A DNA stretch of 64,000 bases from NCBI RefSeq assembly GCF_000012645.1, contig NC_007577.1, positions 62,001-126,000 of the forward strand, read 5' to 3'. The position numbers and the translations under genes were made by a program. Shown here in pieces: positions 35,952 to 45,561 of this stretch (within the stretch, counting starts at the first letter, position 1; every line of letters starts with the position of its first letter). Below the pieces are notes generated by a model. That model saw nothing but the letters and a program-made list of their open reading frames with translations, searched no databases and was not told the origin of the DNA. The stretch is from Prochlorococcus marinus str. MIT 9312. GTDB lineage: Bacteria; Cyanobacteriota; Cyanobacteriia; PCC-6307; Cyanobiaceae.

Positions 35952-36123
35952 TTTTGATTTTTTTATATTCTATGAATGAATTAAATACACATTATTTATG
36001 TAGTTTTAATATAACTACTAAAAAAAATTTATATAGTTCAGAGAAAAATTTATTAACTCAAAATAGCTAATTTTCTTTTTTTCGGGCTATGATATTAATC
36101 ATATATCCAATTGATTTATAAGT

Positions 36124-36390
36124 TTGATGTCCATTTTATTTCCAATTATATATTCTGCAGCCTTAACTTATTTAGTTTGGAAAGCTTTTAAAGTGATGTC
36201 GAATGGTTGGGGTATCTCTGGGACAGAGAAAAAACGTTTCAGTAATTCTAACCTTCAACAAAAAAAGTACACAATACATCCAGAACTATTAGATAAATCA
36301 GGAAACATAACTGAAGAGGAATTATTAACAGTAAGATTTTCAAATGATAATGACTCTACCCTAGAAGAAAAGGGTTCAAAAACTGATTAA
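36124..36390 (+). CDS. DUF2973-like small membrane protein
   Basis: An 88-residue protein with one N-terminal membrane helix (~4-25, LFPIIYSAALTYLVWKAFKV) and a soluble tail. The tail contains YTIHPELLDKSGNITEEELLTVRF, which I associate with the cyanobacterial DUF2973 family. Its function is unknown. The downstream gene starts at the base right after its stop, so the two are almost certainly translationally coupled. The 172-bp upstream gap should carry the promoter. Confidence 0.72.
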   Translation: MMSILFPIIYSAALTYLVWKAFKVMSNGWGISGTEKKRFSNSNLQQKKYTIHPELLDKSGNITEEELLTVRFSNDNDSTLEEKGSKTD

Positions 36391-36801
36391 TTGAATTCAA
36401 AATTTAAGGTAAAAAAATTGGAATTAAGAACAAAAATTGTCTCAGCGGTCATAAGATCTCTTAAGTTGCCACCAAGGTTTAGATTAAAAATGGTTAAAGA
36501 AGATCCTGTTAGGCTTGAACTAAGCCTAACTCCTTCTTATGGTAAAAATCCAATTATTGTTGGTATAGTAGAGTCTTTAGACTTAGTCGCTCGAAGAGAT
36601 AGAGAAGGTAGATTACCCAGAGATCTTCAAGGAACTTGGGATTGGACCGTAAGACATGGAAAAGTAAGTACTGGAGGGTGGAATCCTATGCTAAAGGAAG
36701 CCTTGCAAACAATGTTTGAAACAGGACTGCCCGCAATTGTTTATGAGGAATTAACTGGAGATGAGTATCGACCAGTTGATGGTGTGAGACATATTAAATA
36801 A
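36391..36801 (+). CDS. Conserved cyanobacterial protein, function unknown
   Basis: A 136-residue protein starting at TTG immediately after the preceding stop. It is basic at the N-terminus, then has a well-ordered look: PPRFRLKMVKEDPVRLELSL, VGIVESLDLVARRDREGRLP, GTWDWTVRHGKVSTGGWNPM and GLPAIVYEELTGDEYRPVDG. The dense Trp, Gly and Arg positions suggest a conserved, folded cytosolic protein. I recognise it as a cyanobacterial hypothetical type without a known role. An alternative start is the next in-frame Met, far downstream, so TTG is preferred. Confidence 0.8.
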   Translation: MNSKFKVKKLELRTKIVSAVIRSLKLPPRFRLKMVKEDPVRLELSLTPSYGKNPIIVGIVESLDLVARRDREGRLPRDLQGTWDWTVRHGKVSTGGWNPMLKEALQTMFETGLPAIVYEELTGDEYRPVDGVRHIK

Positions 36802-36866
36802 TTAATTATTTTTCATAAATCCTTCCTCAAAACGTTAAAATAGTTAGAAAGACGATTTAGTTAATT

Positions 36867-37013
36867 ATGAACGATGAAAATCAACCAAGATTTGGATTTG
36901 TAAATTTTGCTGAAACTTGGAATGGCCGTATGGCAATGATGGGCATTCTGATTGGTCTTGGTACTGAATTAATTACTGGTCAAAGTATCCTTAGACAAAT
37001 TGGAATAGGTTAA
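36867..37013 (+). CDS. hli: Short high-light-inducible protein (Hli)
   Basis: A 48-residue single-helix protein. RFGFVNFAETWNGRMAMMG contains the Hli chlorophyll-binding motif with Glu, Asn-Gly-Arg and Met positions, followed by a hydrophobic helix ending IRQIGIG-like (LRQIGIG). It is the compact Hli form common in Prochlorococcus, likely in photosystem protection or chlorophyll handling in the thylakoid. It lies 65 bp after the 36391 gene on the same strand and is convergent with the 37018 gene (4 bp). Confidence 0.95.
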   Translation: MNDENQPRFGFVNFAETWNGRMAMMGILIGLGTELITGQSILRQIGIG

Positions 37014-37017
37014 ATTC

Positions 37018-37317
37018 TTATTTAATTTCTTCTGCCTTAACTTCAATAGTACTTTCACTAGGTTTTTTATCTAATTCATTTCTATTACTAATATCCTTTA
37101 AATCTGAATCAAAATTACTAAATGTATTAATTTTTGAATTGTAAAAGTTGAATCCTATAAAAACTAAAATTAATAATAAAAGAGGAATAAGAAATAACAG
37201 CAGTAGTATGTTTCCTAGAAAGCTTATTAAAAAGTTAATCCCAAAAATAGGAATAACTATAAGTATGATTAAAGAATAAGTAAGGAGAGTTTTATTGACT
37301 TTAAGAAAATAATTCAT
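37018..37317 (-). CDS. Small membrane protein downstream of YihY/BrkB gene
   Basis: A 99-residue protein with one long or two back-to-back hydrophobic spans at ~12-55 (YSLIILIVIPIFGINFLISF and ILLLLFLIPLLLLILVFIGF), then a polar, Glu-rich tail ending EVKAEEIK. No family is recognised. It begins 1 bp after the stop of the upstream YihY/BrkB gene, so the two are probably co-transcribed. Confidence 0.75.
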   Translation of the reverse strand: MNYFLKVNKTLLTYSLIILIVIPIFGINFLISFLGNILLLLFLIPLLLLILVFIGFNFYNSKINTFSNFDSDLKDISNRNELDKKPSESTIEVKAEEIK

Positions 37318-37318
37318 A

Positions 37319-38254
37319 CTATTTATTATGTCTTATTCTTCTTTTATTTACTAATGACATACTAGCAATAACTACACTCCAGCACTGTCCAAAATATAAA
37401 ATCACACCTAAAAGCCAGACCCATAAAGTAAGTACGAGAAAACCTCCAATAAAACCATATGCTTGAAATCTTGCGCCAAGAGAAAGAATACTTTTACTAA
37501 CTGCCAAATTCAAAGTAGTTAGTCCAATTCCAATAAGAATAGATCCTGGCAAAAGTGGTTTTAAAGGGACTTTTCTGCTAGGCAATAGGGCTTGTAATAA
37601 AAGAGCCATTAAAGAAAAGCCAATTAGTGGGATTGCAAATTGACCAACTTGTAAAAGGGGTAACTTTAGCAATAAATCAGAAATTAGATTATTAGATTTT
37701 GAGAGATTTTCTAAAACGTTACTTGGTATCATCCTAAGATTTGCACTAATCTGATCTAATACCATTAAGAATCCTATAAAGAATACTATTAAAAAAGCTT
37801 CAATTCTATTGCGGAGAAACCTCGAAGCTTGCTCTCTCCATGCAGCATTTACTTTTTTAGAAGGAAGTTCGTCTTCCCATAGCCTATCTGAACCTCTTTG
37901 TAGAGATAAATATGCATTTCCTGCTGTAAATAGCAAGAACATAGCTCCTAGAATACCTGCTCCAAAACCTTGATCAATCAAATTAAATAATGTAGTTTCT
38001 ACTAATTCAACTACCGAAGGAGGTAAAACCTGAGCAGCAACAGAAATTATTTGTTGATCTAATCCCTCCTGTTTGCCTAGGAACCATGATGCTATGGAAA
38101 GAGAAATTAAAAGAATCGGAAAAAATGATTGTAGTGTGTAGTAAGCAAATGCAGCACTTAAATCAATACAATCAGATTTGCTCCATCTCTCACATGCTCC
38201 CCAAAAACTTTTTAGTACCCATGCTAAGCTGCGCTGCATATTGATTTTCTTCAA
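37319..38254 (-). CDS. YihY/BrkB family inner-membrane protein
   Basis: A 311-residue membrane protein with about six hydrophobic spans and the family N-terminus CIDLSAAFAYYTLQSFFPIL (Ala-rich, with the A-x-x-T-L-x-S-F-P pattern). Later family segments include LFTAGNAYLSLQRGSDRLWE, VPLKPLLPGSILIGIG and FQAYGFIGGFLVLTLWVWLL. It was once mis-annotated as ribonuclease BN, but it is an integral membrane protein of unsettled function. It heads a two-gene leftward unit with the small membrane protein. Confidence 0.93.
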   Translation of the reverse strand: MKKINMQRSLAWVLKSFWGACERWSKSDCIDLSAAFAYYTLQSFFPILLISLSIASWFLGKQEGLDQQIISVAAQVLPPSVVELVETTLFNLIDQGFGAGILGAMFLLFTAGNAYLSLQRGSDRLWEDELPSKKVNAAWREQASRFLRNRIEAFLIVFFIGFLMVLDQISANLRMIPSNVLENLSKSNNLISDLLLKLPLLQVGQFAIPLIGFSLMALLLQALLPSRKVPLKPLLPGSILIGIGLTTLNLAVSKSILSLGARFQAYGFIGGFLVLTLWVWLLGVILYFGQCWSVVIASMSLVNKRRIRHNK

Positions 38255-38328
38255 ATATTTATCTTATGTATTTTGCTTATTGTATCTAATTACAAAATAT
38301 TTCAAGCAATTATTTCTTAATGAAGCAA

Positions 38329-39129
38329 CTATTTTTCTAATAATAAATTACCCCATGGCTTTAAGATTTTGATTTTTTCTAAAGATCTACAAGCAATTAA
38401 TGGAAAATTAACACTGCTCAAGTTTTGTCCTGAAACTAAATTTAAAGGATCTGTTTCTAACCACTCTATAGAACAATTAAGTTCTTCTAATAACAACCAG
38501 GCAGCTGCAATATCCCATATCTTGGGGGTTGATTCTATTGCTCCAAAAGTTTGACCCATCGCTACACTTGTTAGATTTAAGCTCGATACACCTAAGAGTC
38601 TAATTTTGCCAGGAAATATTGAGTTTGGTTTTTTCTGGAGAATTTTTATAGATCTACTACATAAAGAAACGCATTCACTATTATGATTATTGTTGTTAGG
38701 GTCTATTTTTTGGTTATTTAACCAAACACCTTTACCTTTAATAGATACAAACTTTTTTTTCAACGTAGGGATTATTAAAAAAGAAGATTGAGGTTTACCA
38801 TCCACAAACCTTGCGACTGATATAGACCAGTATGGAATACCTGCAGCAAAATTTGTTGTCCCATCAAGTGGATCAACCACCCAATATGCTTTTGTATTGG
38901 GAATGGACTTACCCCCTTCTTCACTAAGGACTCCCTCATCTGGAGCGATTGAAGCTAGAGAATCTACAATTGTTTTGTCACTCCATAAGTCACAACTTGT
39001 TATTAATGACCCGTCTGCTTTATTGCTGGCACTAATATTTCCAAAATCTTTTATTTGACGTTGACTAACTATTTCAAATAGAGAATCTAATTCACTTAGT
39101 TGCTTATTAGTTAAAGTTGTTGGATTCAT
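38329..39129 (-). CDS. Inositol monophosphatase family protein
   Basis: From ATG at 39129 the protein is 266 residues; a TTG 15 bp upstream would extend it but lies inside tolC. The Mg-binding motifs are DEGVLSEEGGKS, WVVDPLDGTTNFAAGIPYWSIS and the C-terminal KIWDIAAAWLLLEEL. The family includes myo-inositol-phosphatase, CysQ and histidinol-phosphatase-type enzymes; which of these it is cannot be decided here. ATG overlaps the tolC stop (ATGA), indicating translational coupling in the leftward unit with tolC and the DUF512 gene. Confidence 0.93.
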   Translation of the reverse strand: MNPTTLTNKQLSELDSLFEIVSQRQIKDFGNISASNKADGSLITSCDLWSDKTIVDSLASIAPDEGVLSEEGGKSIPNTKAYWVVDPLDGTTNFAAGIPYWSISVARFVDGKPQSSFLIIPTLKKKFVSIKGKGVWLNNQKIDPNNNNHNSECVSLCSRSIKILQKKPNSIFPGKIRLLGVSSLNLTSVAMGQTFGAIESTPKIWDIAAAWLLLEELNCSIEWLETDPLNLVSGQNLSSVNFPLIACRSLEKIKILKPWGNLLLEK

Positions 39130-40559
39130 CTTGAAATATTGCAAATAGATTCGCTATCTTTAATTTTATTATTATTGTTATCCAAACAACTTTTACTTAT
39201 TTCAAGAAAAGTTAATCTTTCTAATTCATCTAAATTCAAATTGTAATTATATAGAGCATTAATATTTTTTGCTTTTGCATTACTTAATTCATTTTGCCTT
39301 ACAAGTACATCTTTGAGAGTTGATATGCCAACATCATATCTAAGTCTAGAAAGTCTTACAGACTCTTTACTAGATTCAATTTCTTTAAGAGAAGAAATTA
39401 TTTTCTGTTCATTTAATTTGAGATTCAAATAGGCTTTACTAATATTTGTGGTCAAAACATTTTTTAGATTTTTATAAGTATATTCCTCAGATTCTGCATC
39501 TGCTATTTTTGATTTGTAAGAGTTCTTATTCTGTCCGCCATTAAAAATATTCCATGCAAAATTTAAACTTATTGTATTTGTATAGTTAGATCCAGATTTT
39601 TCAGAGTCAATATTACTGGAAAGAGAGTCCCCCTTTGAAAAAGTACTTGCTAAAGTGTTGCTGATATAAATTTTTGGCTTATTTTGAGATAAAAAACTTT
39701 GTGCTTGACTCTTTTTAATAGATTGTTGAAGAAGGATGTTTTTCAAAGAAAGATTTTGATCTAAACCTTCATTAATATTTTTATTTAATCTATGATTCCA
39801 GAAACCTATTAGATTTTGCTCTTTATTAGTTTCAAAATCCCCATTTATGTTAAGAATCTCTTTGAGAGAAATTGTATTAATTTCATGTTCTATTTTCTTT
39901 TCATTAAGAGATTGTTTATCTCGAGATAATTGAGCTTCTGCTTCAAGAACTTCAAATTTTGTACCAATTCCAGCATCTAACTTTGCTAAAGCGTTATCTA
40001 AACTTGTATTTGATAAATTAAGTGTAAATTTTTTATTTTGAATATCTTGATATGACTTTTGGTATTTGTGGTACCTTATCCTTGCTTCTTGAATTAAATC
40101 TTTTTTCTTAATCTCATAATTATTTTCTGCAATTTTGTAATTTTCTTTCGCAATTTTGATTTCCGGTCCTCTAAGGGGATCAATTAAATTCCATTTGATA
40201 TTTAGAGAGGGATTAGCACTATATTGTGATGTTTTTAAAGTCGTTGAATTGCTACTGTGTTTTTTGCCTGCGACATATTTTGGCAATCCATTTGCTTGAA
40301 AATCTAAGGATGGATATCTTTGAGCAATTTGACTGGAAAGATTAAAGCTTGCAGAGGTAACTAGATTTTTTAATGATCTTAACTCTTGATTATTTAAGAC
40401 AATTTCTTCTATTTCTTGATAACTAATAAAAGGCTTGTTTGGTTTTTCTTCTAAAACACTATCAATATAATCTTTGGTTTCGCTAGATAGTACATTGATG
40501 GAATTTATACATAGAGCGAGAGGCAAAAATAAGATCGGATTTATTACTCTTCTAAGCAT
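39126..40559 (-). CDS. tolC: TolC family outer-membrane channel protein
   Basis: A 477-residue protein with an N-terminal signal-like segment (PILFLPLALCINSINVLSS, ~8-26) and the repeated long-helix/strand plan of outer-membrane efflux proteins: ARIRYHKYQKSYQDIQNKKF, LDAGIGTKFEVLEAEAQLSR in the first half and RYDVGISTLKDVLVRQNELS in the second. TolC-type trimers form the exit duct for type I secretion and drug efflux. No inner-membrane ABC or fusion partner is adjacent. It is co-transcribed with the DUF512 gene upstream (8 bp overlap) and the phosphatase gene downstream. Confidence 0.93.
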   Translation of the reverse strand: MLRRVINPILFLPLALCINSINVLSSETKDYIDSVLEEKPNKPFISYQEIEEIVLNNQELRSLKNLVTSASFNLSSQIAQRYPSLDFQANGLPKYVAGKKHSSNSTTLKTSQYSANPSLNIKWNLIDPLRGPEIKIAKENYKIAENNYEIKKKDLIQEARIRYHKYQKSYQDIQNKKFTLNLSNTSLDNALAKLDAGIGTKFEVLEAEAQLSRDKQSLNEKKIEHEINTISLKEILNINGDFETNKEQNLIGFWNHRLNKNINEGLDQNLSLKNILLQQSIKKSQAQSFLSQNKPKIYISNTLASTFSKGDSLSSNIDSEKSGSNYTNTISLNFAWNIFNGGQNKNSYKSKIADAESEEYTYKNLKNVLTTNISKAYLNLKLNEQKIISSLKEIESSKESVRLSRLRYDVGISTLKDVLVRQNELSNAKAKNINALYNYNLNLDELERLTFLEISKSCLDNNNNKIKDSESICNISR

Positions 40560-41964
40560 GTTTTATAGTATCAGTGTTATTCGATTGACCAACCAAAGTA
40601 TTAATAATATCATTTGAATCATCAAGAACGTGAATTTTGGTCTTTAATTGATTTTCCACGTCTTTAATATTTTTATCATCTAAAAATAAATCAGTATTAA
40701 GTTTTAACATAATTGATGGTATGTAAATAGCTTCTCCTAAATCCTTATTTTTCAAACCGTCAATTAGATCTTCTCCAGTAAGAAGACCAGTTACAACTTG
40801 CTCTTGTCCCCAATAAATACTTGGTAAACCATATAAATTAATTTTCAAACCATCTATTAAGTTTAATTTTTTAACTGTAGGAATTAAGGCTTCATAAACT
40901 AATTTACCAACAATCCAACTAACTTTCTTTGGCTGTTTTACTTTTTGAGGGAGGTTGTTAGATTTCTCACTTAATATCTTGAGAAAGCCTCTAATTGATC
41001 CTACTCCATTAGATTCTTGAGGCATATTTTCATAGGTTTTGTAACTAGGCAAATTTCTACCAGCTATTAAATACCATTCGTCTGCTAGCCAACAAAAACG
41101 AGTCCCAAGCCTAATTTGTAGAGAGGCTTGAATTCTCTCTACTTGTTTAATAGTTTTTATTGCGTATTCTGGTCTTATTGATTTTAATCCATCATTTTCA
41201 GGTCTAAACTTTGTAAGCCCTACAGGAACTATTGCAACTGAAAGTACTGTTTGAAAATTTTTTTTGTAGAATTCAGCAAGTTCAAAAATTGATTTCTCAA
41301 GAATCTCTCCATCATTTATATCTGGACATACAACAATTTGAGCATGTAGTTGAATTGAGTTTCTTTCAAACCATGAAATTTGGTCAAGAATCATTCCTGC
41401 TTTTTTATTTTTTAATAATTTTTCTCGAGTAGCAGGATCAGTTGCATGAACAGAAATAAAAAGCGGGGATAGCTTTTGGGTAGCAATTCTTTTCCAGTCT
41501 TCTTTCTTTAAATTCGTAAGAGTTAGATAAGAGCCATATAGGAAACTTAATCTATAATCATCATCTTTTACGTAAAGACTTTTTCTTTTTCCGCTTGGTT
41601 GTTGATCTATAAAACAAAATGGACATCTATTATTACATTGCTTAATTGAATCAAATAATGCATCTTTAAAATTAATGCCCAAATTCGCGTCTTGATCTTT
41701 TTCAATACTTATATTATGAATTTCAAGATTTTTATCTAAAACTGATATTTCTAAAATTTCTTCACTAATTAGAATTTGATAATCAATTAAATCTCTTGGT
41801 TTTTTTCCATTAATACTAATTATGGAATCACCTGATTCAAATCCTATTTCTTGAGCAATAGAATTAGCTTCAATACTTTCAATTTCGGCAGGATTTATTT
41901 TATAAGTAATATTGGGAACCAAAAGATCATTAGAATCTTCTTTGTAATTAATTTCCTGCCACAC
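40552..41964 (-). CDS. DUF512 cyanobacterial radical-SAM-like Fe-S protein with PDZ-like N-terminus
   Basis: A 470-residue protein. Residues ~25-75 look PDZ-like (SIAQEIGFESGDSIISINGK). A CNNRCPFCFIDQQPSGKR block at ~108 carries the radical-SAM CxxxCxxC Fe-S motif, followed by LYVKDDDYRLSFLYGSYLTL and, later, VVCPDINDG, PVGLTKFRPEN and RFCWLADEWYLIAGR. It belongs to the cyanobacterial FeS-protein family annotated as DUF512; its reaction is unknown. It starts a leftward operon, overlapping tolC by 8 bp, and has a 187-bp gap to the divergent DUF3120 gene. Confidence 0.93.
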   Translation of the reverse strand: MWQEINYKEDSNDLLVPNITYKINPAEIESIEANSIAQEIGFESGDSIISINGKKPRDLIDYQILISEEILEISVLDKNLEIHNISIEKDQDANLGINFKDALFDSIKQCNNRCPFCFIDQQPSGKRKSLYVKDDDYRLSFLYGSYLTLTNLKKEDWKRIATQKLSPLFISVHATDPATREKLLKNKKAGMILDQISWFERNSIQLHAQIVVCPDINDGEILEKSIFELAEFYKKNFQTVLSVAIVPVGLTKFRPENDGLKSIRPEYAIKTIKQVERIQASLQIRLGTRFCWLADEWYLIAGRNLPSYKTYENMPQESNGVGSIRGFLKILSEKSNNLPQKVKQPKKVSWIVGKLVYEALIPTVKKLNLIDGLKINLYGLPSIYWGQEQVVTGLLTGEDLIDGLKNKDLGEAIYIPSIMLKLNTDLFLDDKNIKDVENQLKTKIHVLDDSNDIINTLVGQSNNTDTIKHA

Positions 41965-42151
41965 AATTAAATTCCAAATATTCTTCTTTATTTTTATTCT
42001 AAACTTATTTTTGTCTCAAAGTGTATTAAATACTTTTAAAATACCAAATATACTTGTGAGATTAAGGGCCTTTTATTTATTAAAATATGTCATTCGCAGT
42101 TTTTTAAACCACGATTTAAATTATTTAAAATAACCCAATAATTTTTATTCA

Positions 42152-42919
42152 TTGAAAGATTTAATTACAAAAAATTTAGAAGTGAAAGATAAATTTAACT
42201 ATGAAGTGAATAAAAAAGTTTATTCATACGAAAATACTTTTTTATCAAGGTCAATTTCTTTAAGATTATGGTCTTCTTTTTTTGTAGTTTTACCTATATT
42301 TGTTCAAGCTCCTTGGGTTAGATTAGAACCAATTAGTGCTCTTTGTTTTACTTTTGTTATTCTCTTAGGGGCATTTGTTTTGAATCAGAAAGAATCAAAT
42401 AAATGGTTTATTGTTAGTTCATTATTAATTGGTGTATCAGGGAGTTGGCTTGGTGGGTGTTTGTTCTGGGGATGGTTAAGTCCATTTCCTATCCTCCACA
42501 TTCCTGTTGAAGCTGTAGTTCTACCATTAGCTTTAATTGGATTTGGCACTAATTGGAAAATTGGTTCTAGTTTTTATATATCATCCCTATTTGGAACCGC
42601 AGTTACTGACATTACAATATTTTTAATCGGAATAATGGATCAATGGAGGCAGGTCATTACAGCAGATTCTGAAACTGCACCACTGATTCTCCAAAAAACC
42701 TCAGAGAATCTTATCCATATAAAATCATTATCTATTATTGTTTTTGTTGCACTTATACTTTGGTTTATTTCGAAAGAAATTTTTGATGCAGCGAATATTA
42801 ATACTATTAATGGTAAAGCACTCTTAGTTTCTAGTTATGTAATTCAAACTACATTAATTGTTGATGGAATTTTTATTTTTTTAGCAATTCTGCAACCAAA
42901 TTTTAGTGGATTGGTTTAA
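42152..42919 (+). CDS. DUF3120 family membrane protein
   Basis: A 255-residue hydrophobic protein with about six membrane spans, of the cyanobacterial DUF3120 family (phrases WSSFFVVLPIFVQAPWVRLE and GCLFWGWLSPFPILHIPVEA are characteristic). Its function is not known. The start is TTG at 42152; the upstream 187 bp are AT-rich and may carry a divergent promoter for both directions. Its stop codon overlaps the first base of nadB, which indicates translational coupling. Confidence 0.88.
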   Translation: MKDLITKNLEVKDKFNYEVNKKVYSYENTFLSRSISLRLWSSFFVVLPIFVQAPWVRLEPISALCFTFVILLGAFVLNQKESNKWFIVSSLLIGVSGSWLGGCLFWGWLSPFPILHIPVEAVVLPLALIGFGTNWKIGSSFYISSLFGTAVTDITIFLIGIMDQWRQVITADSETAPLILQKTSENLIHIKSLSIIVFVALILWFISKEIFDAANINTINGKALLVSSYVIQTTLIVDGIFIFLAILQPNFSGLV

Positions 42920-44586
42920 TGTTAAGGCCTCCATTTTCGCACGAACCGATTCCATTAAATAATTGGGATGTCATTGTTATAGGTGCTGGAGCTGCAGGAC
43001 TTATGACTTGTCTTGAGTTACCTGCAAATTTAAAAGTGCTACTTTTAAATAGAAACACAAGCAAGGTATCTTCTAGTAGATGGGCTCAAGGAGGAATAGC
43101 ATCTGTTGTTAGACAGGACGATTCATTCGATCTTCATGCTGATGATACTTTAAAAGCAGGAGATGGACTATGTGATTTTCAAGCGGTAGAAATGCTGGTT
43201 AAAGAAGCCCCTGGTTGTGTTGACAGGTTGCAGAATTTAGGGATGATTTTTGATCAAAGTTTTGATCAACTAGCTACTACTTTAGAAGCGGCCCATTCTC
43301 GCAGAAGAGTCTTGCATGTTAAAGATCGTACTGGAAGAGCATTAGTTGAAGTTCTAGAAGATCATATTGAAAATAAAAAAAATATTCTTCACTGTAGGGG
43401 TGTAAGAGTAACTGAACTTCTTATTGAAAATGAAGAATGCAAGGGAGTTCAGGTTCTTGATGGAGCTAATTTGTATTGGATTAAATCGAGAGCTGTTGTT
43501 TTAGCTACAGGTGGAGGTGGGCATTTATTTACTAATACAACCAATCCCGCGCAATCCTCTGGAGAAGGGATCGCTCTTGCATGGAAAGCAGGTGCTGCTA
43601 TTGAAGATTTAGAGTTTGTTCAATTTCATCCAACCGCTTTAAAATTCTATGGCGCCCCTTGTTTCTTAATATCTGAGGCACTTAGAGGAGAAGGCGCAAT
43701 ATTAATCGATAAAAATGGTGAAAGCCCAGTTAAAAATCTTAAAAATCGTGATTTAGCTACTAGAGATCAGGTAAGTAGAGCAATTATGAAGAATATGTAT
43801 GACAATAATGTGGATCATGTTGGCTTAGATCTTCGTTACATTGATCCAGAAAAACTTGTAGAGCGATTTCCCACAATTTTAAGTAGATGTCAGGATTATG
43901 GCGTTAATCCTTTAAATGAGATTATTCCTGTCGCTCCAGCAGCTCATTATTGGATGGGAGGCGTTAAAACTGATTTAAGTGCATCTTCTACAAGAAAAGG
44001 ATTATATGCTGTAGGAGAAGTTGCTTCTACAGGTGTGCATGGTGCGAATAGATTGGCAAGTAATTCACTAATGGAATGCCTCGTTTTTGCGAGAAAACTG
44101 TCTTCAATTGTTCTGAGTGATCCTCCTAAATTCGCAAAATTTGATAGATCATTCCAAGAGTTCGATATTAAAGACCCGAAAGAAGATCAAATTTCTCAAA
44201 TTGCAGAAAAAATTGATGAATTAAGAAAACTATGTTGGTCAAATCTAGGTGTATCTCGAAATAAAGTAAATATGAGTAAATTTCTCGATACTATTCAAGA
44301 TGATATGGCTCAATTACAAAAAAATTCCTTACTAAATAGTCTTGAAAAAATAAATTTTGATCAAGAAATTAGACTTAGTGAACCTAATAGAAGGGCACTT
44401 AATCTTTTACTTGATTTAAAGAATAGACAAATAACAACTATAACTTTATTAAAAGCTTGTCTTTTTAGAGAAGAAAGCAGAGGAGGTCATTATAGAGATG
44501 ATTTTCCAAATAAAGATAAAAATTGGGTATGCCATACTAGACAACTGTTAGATAAAGAAATTCATAAAAGATTTATTAAAAATTAG
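42919..44586 (+). CDS. nadB: L-aspartate oxidase
   Basis: A 555-residue FAD enzyme oxidising L-aspartate to iminoaspartate, the first step of NAD synthesis with NadA. FAD-binding VIVIGAGAAGLMTCLEL lies near ~15-30; family blocks follow: SSRWAQGGIASV, THxxRR-like EAAHSRRRVLHVKDRTGRAL, and the active-site region AAHYWMGGVKTDLSASSTRKGLYAVGE, then GANRLASNSLMECLVF. The C-terminal helical domain ends with CLFREESRGGHYRDDFP. Its start overlaps the DUF3120 stop; its end overlaps the VKOR gene by 11 bp. Confidence 0.97.
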   Translation: MLRPPFSHEPIPLNNWDVIVIGAGAAGLMTCLELPANLKVLLLNRNTSKVSSSRWAQGGIASVVRQDDSFDLHADDTLKAGDGLCDFQAVEMLVKEAPGCVDRLQNLGMIFDQSFDQLATTLEAAHSRRRVLHVKDRTGRALVEVLEDHIENKKNILHCRGVRVTELLIENEECKGVQVLDGANLYWIKSRAVVLATGGGGHLFTNTTNPAQSSGEGIALAWKAGAAIEDLEFVQFHPTALKFYGAPCFLISEALRGEGAILIDKNGESPVKNLKNRDLATRDQVSRAIMKNMYDNNVDHVGLDLRYIDPEKLVERFPTILSRCQDYGVNPLNEIIPVAPAAHYWMGGVKTDLSASSTRKGLYAVGEVASTGVHGANRLASNSLMECLVFARKLSSIVLSDPPKFAKFDRSFQEFDIKDPKEDQISQIAEKIDELRKLCWSNLGVSRNKVNMSKFLDTIQDDMAQLQKNSLLNSLEKINFDQEIRLSEPNRRALNLLLDLKNRQITTITLLKACLFREESRGGHYRDDFPNKDKNWVCHTRQLLDKEIHKRFIKN

Positions 44587-45511
44587 AATCTCCTTGATAG
44601 CCAGTCGTTATCGCTAAATCATTCAGGTCGAGAGTACCGCTAATAATTTCTCCATTTATTTCCCAAGAAGGAAATCCACTAATTCCTTTGGTTTGGCATA
44701 GCTCATATTGATTGTCTTTCCCATCACTAGCACATTCCACTACTTTTAATTCTTTAACTGCCTCCTTACCAAATAGTTGTTTCTGATCATGGCAATGCGG
44801 GCACCAATAGGCACTATACATAACAATATTGTTTTCTCTCAAGAATTTTGCAAATAGCACCTTCTGGGGAGAGCTTGAAGTAGTAATTAGCGGTGATAAA
44901 TTGTCAGTGGGACTTGAAACATCAATAGCATTTGAAGGGTCAACGTTAGTTGACCATATTAAGCCACCTACGAGGACACTTAGGAATACTACAAAACCTC
45001 TAAAGATCATAGGTTCTCTACTTTCAAACTTTGCTCCAATCATAGAAATTATAAAGATAGAAAACGATAAAATTGCTGAAAGTATACAAAAAAAGCAATA
45101 TGCTTGAATCTTAAAAAACATTATATTAATTAACAAAAAGCTAAATGTAGATGAGGCACAAGAGATTAGAAATATTAACCACCATAAAAACTTGTTTAGC
45201 TTTTCTTTTGGGGAAATTAAATTAAGTGAAAGTATTATTGTGATAACTAATATTGATAAATAAGTTATCAATCCTGCTAATGAAAGAGGTATATTAATTT
45301 GATTATTCGCAAATAAAGTACCCCAAGGACTATTTAAAACTGTTTCACAACCATTTTGTGTCCCTGGGCATGAAAGAGAAGTAAATAATCCCCAGTTTTT
45401 TAAAGTAATTGAACCTGTGTCAACTATGCCTATAGTGCTAAGAATAGAGATTAAAATTTTTGGCCATTTTAGATCCTTTTTATTTCTACTTTTTAAAGTC
45501 TTAAGCGCCAT
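44576..45511 (-). CDS. Vitamin K epoxide reductase-like protein fused to a thioredoxin-like domain
   Basis: A 311-residue protein. The membrane part (~20-200) has about five spans with VKOR-type cysteines: SCPGTQNGCETVLNSPWG and the CFFC pair near 138. The C-terminal ~90 residues are a thioredoxin-like domain with YWCPHCHDQK (~235) and the cis-Pro-type GISGFPSWEI. Such fusions act as thiol oxidants for disulfide formation in exported or lumenal proteins. In cyanobacteria and plants they support photosystem assembly. The gene is tail-to-tail with nadB and divergent from rimO. Confidence 0.95.
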   Translation of the reverse strand: MALKTLKSRNKKDLKWPKILISILSTIGIVDTGSITLKNWGLFTSLSCPGTQNGCETVLNSPWGTLFANNQINIPLSLAGLITYLSILVITIILSLNLISPKEKLNKFLWWLIFLISCASSTFSFLLINIMFFKIQAYCFFCILSAILSFSIFIISMIGAKFESREPMIFRGFVVFLSVLVGGLIWSTNVDPSNAIDVSSPTDNLSPLITTSSSPQKVLFAKFLRENNIVMYSAYWCPHCHDQKQLFGKEAVKELKVVECASDGKDNQYELCQTKGISGFPSWEINGEIISGTLDLNDLAITTGYQGDSNF

Positions 45512-45561
45512 AAAAAATGAAAGTTTGTTATTTACATGATCTGTCCTAATATTATCTTGGC

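Noticed and set aside
35972-36070. ATG-started 32-codon frame between the HtrA gene and the DUF2973-like gene
   Set aside because: Composition is unremarkable for AT-rich non-coding DNA and it has no helix, cysteine or motif pattern, so I treat it as chance.
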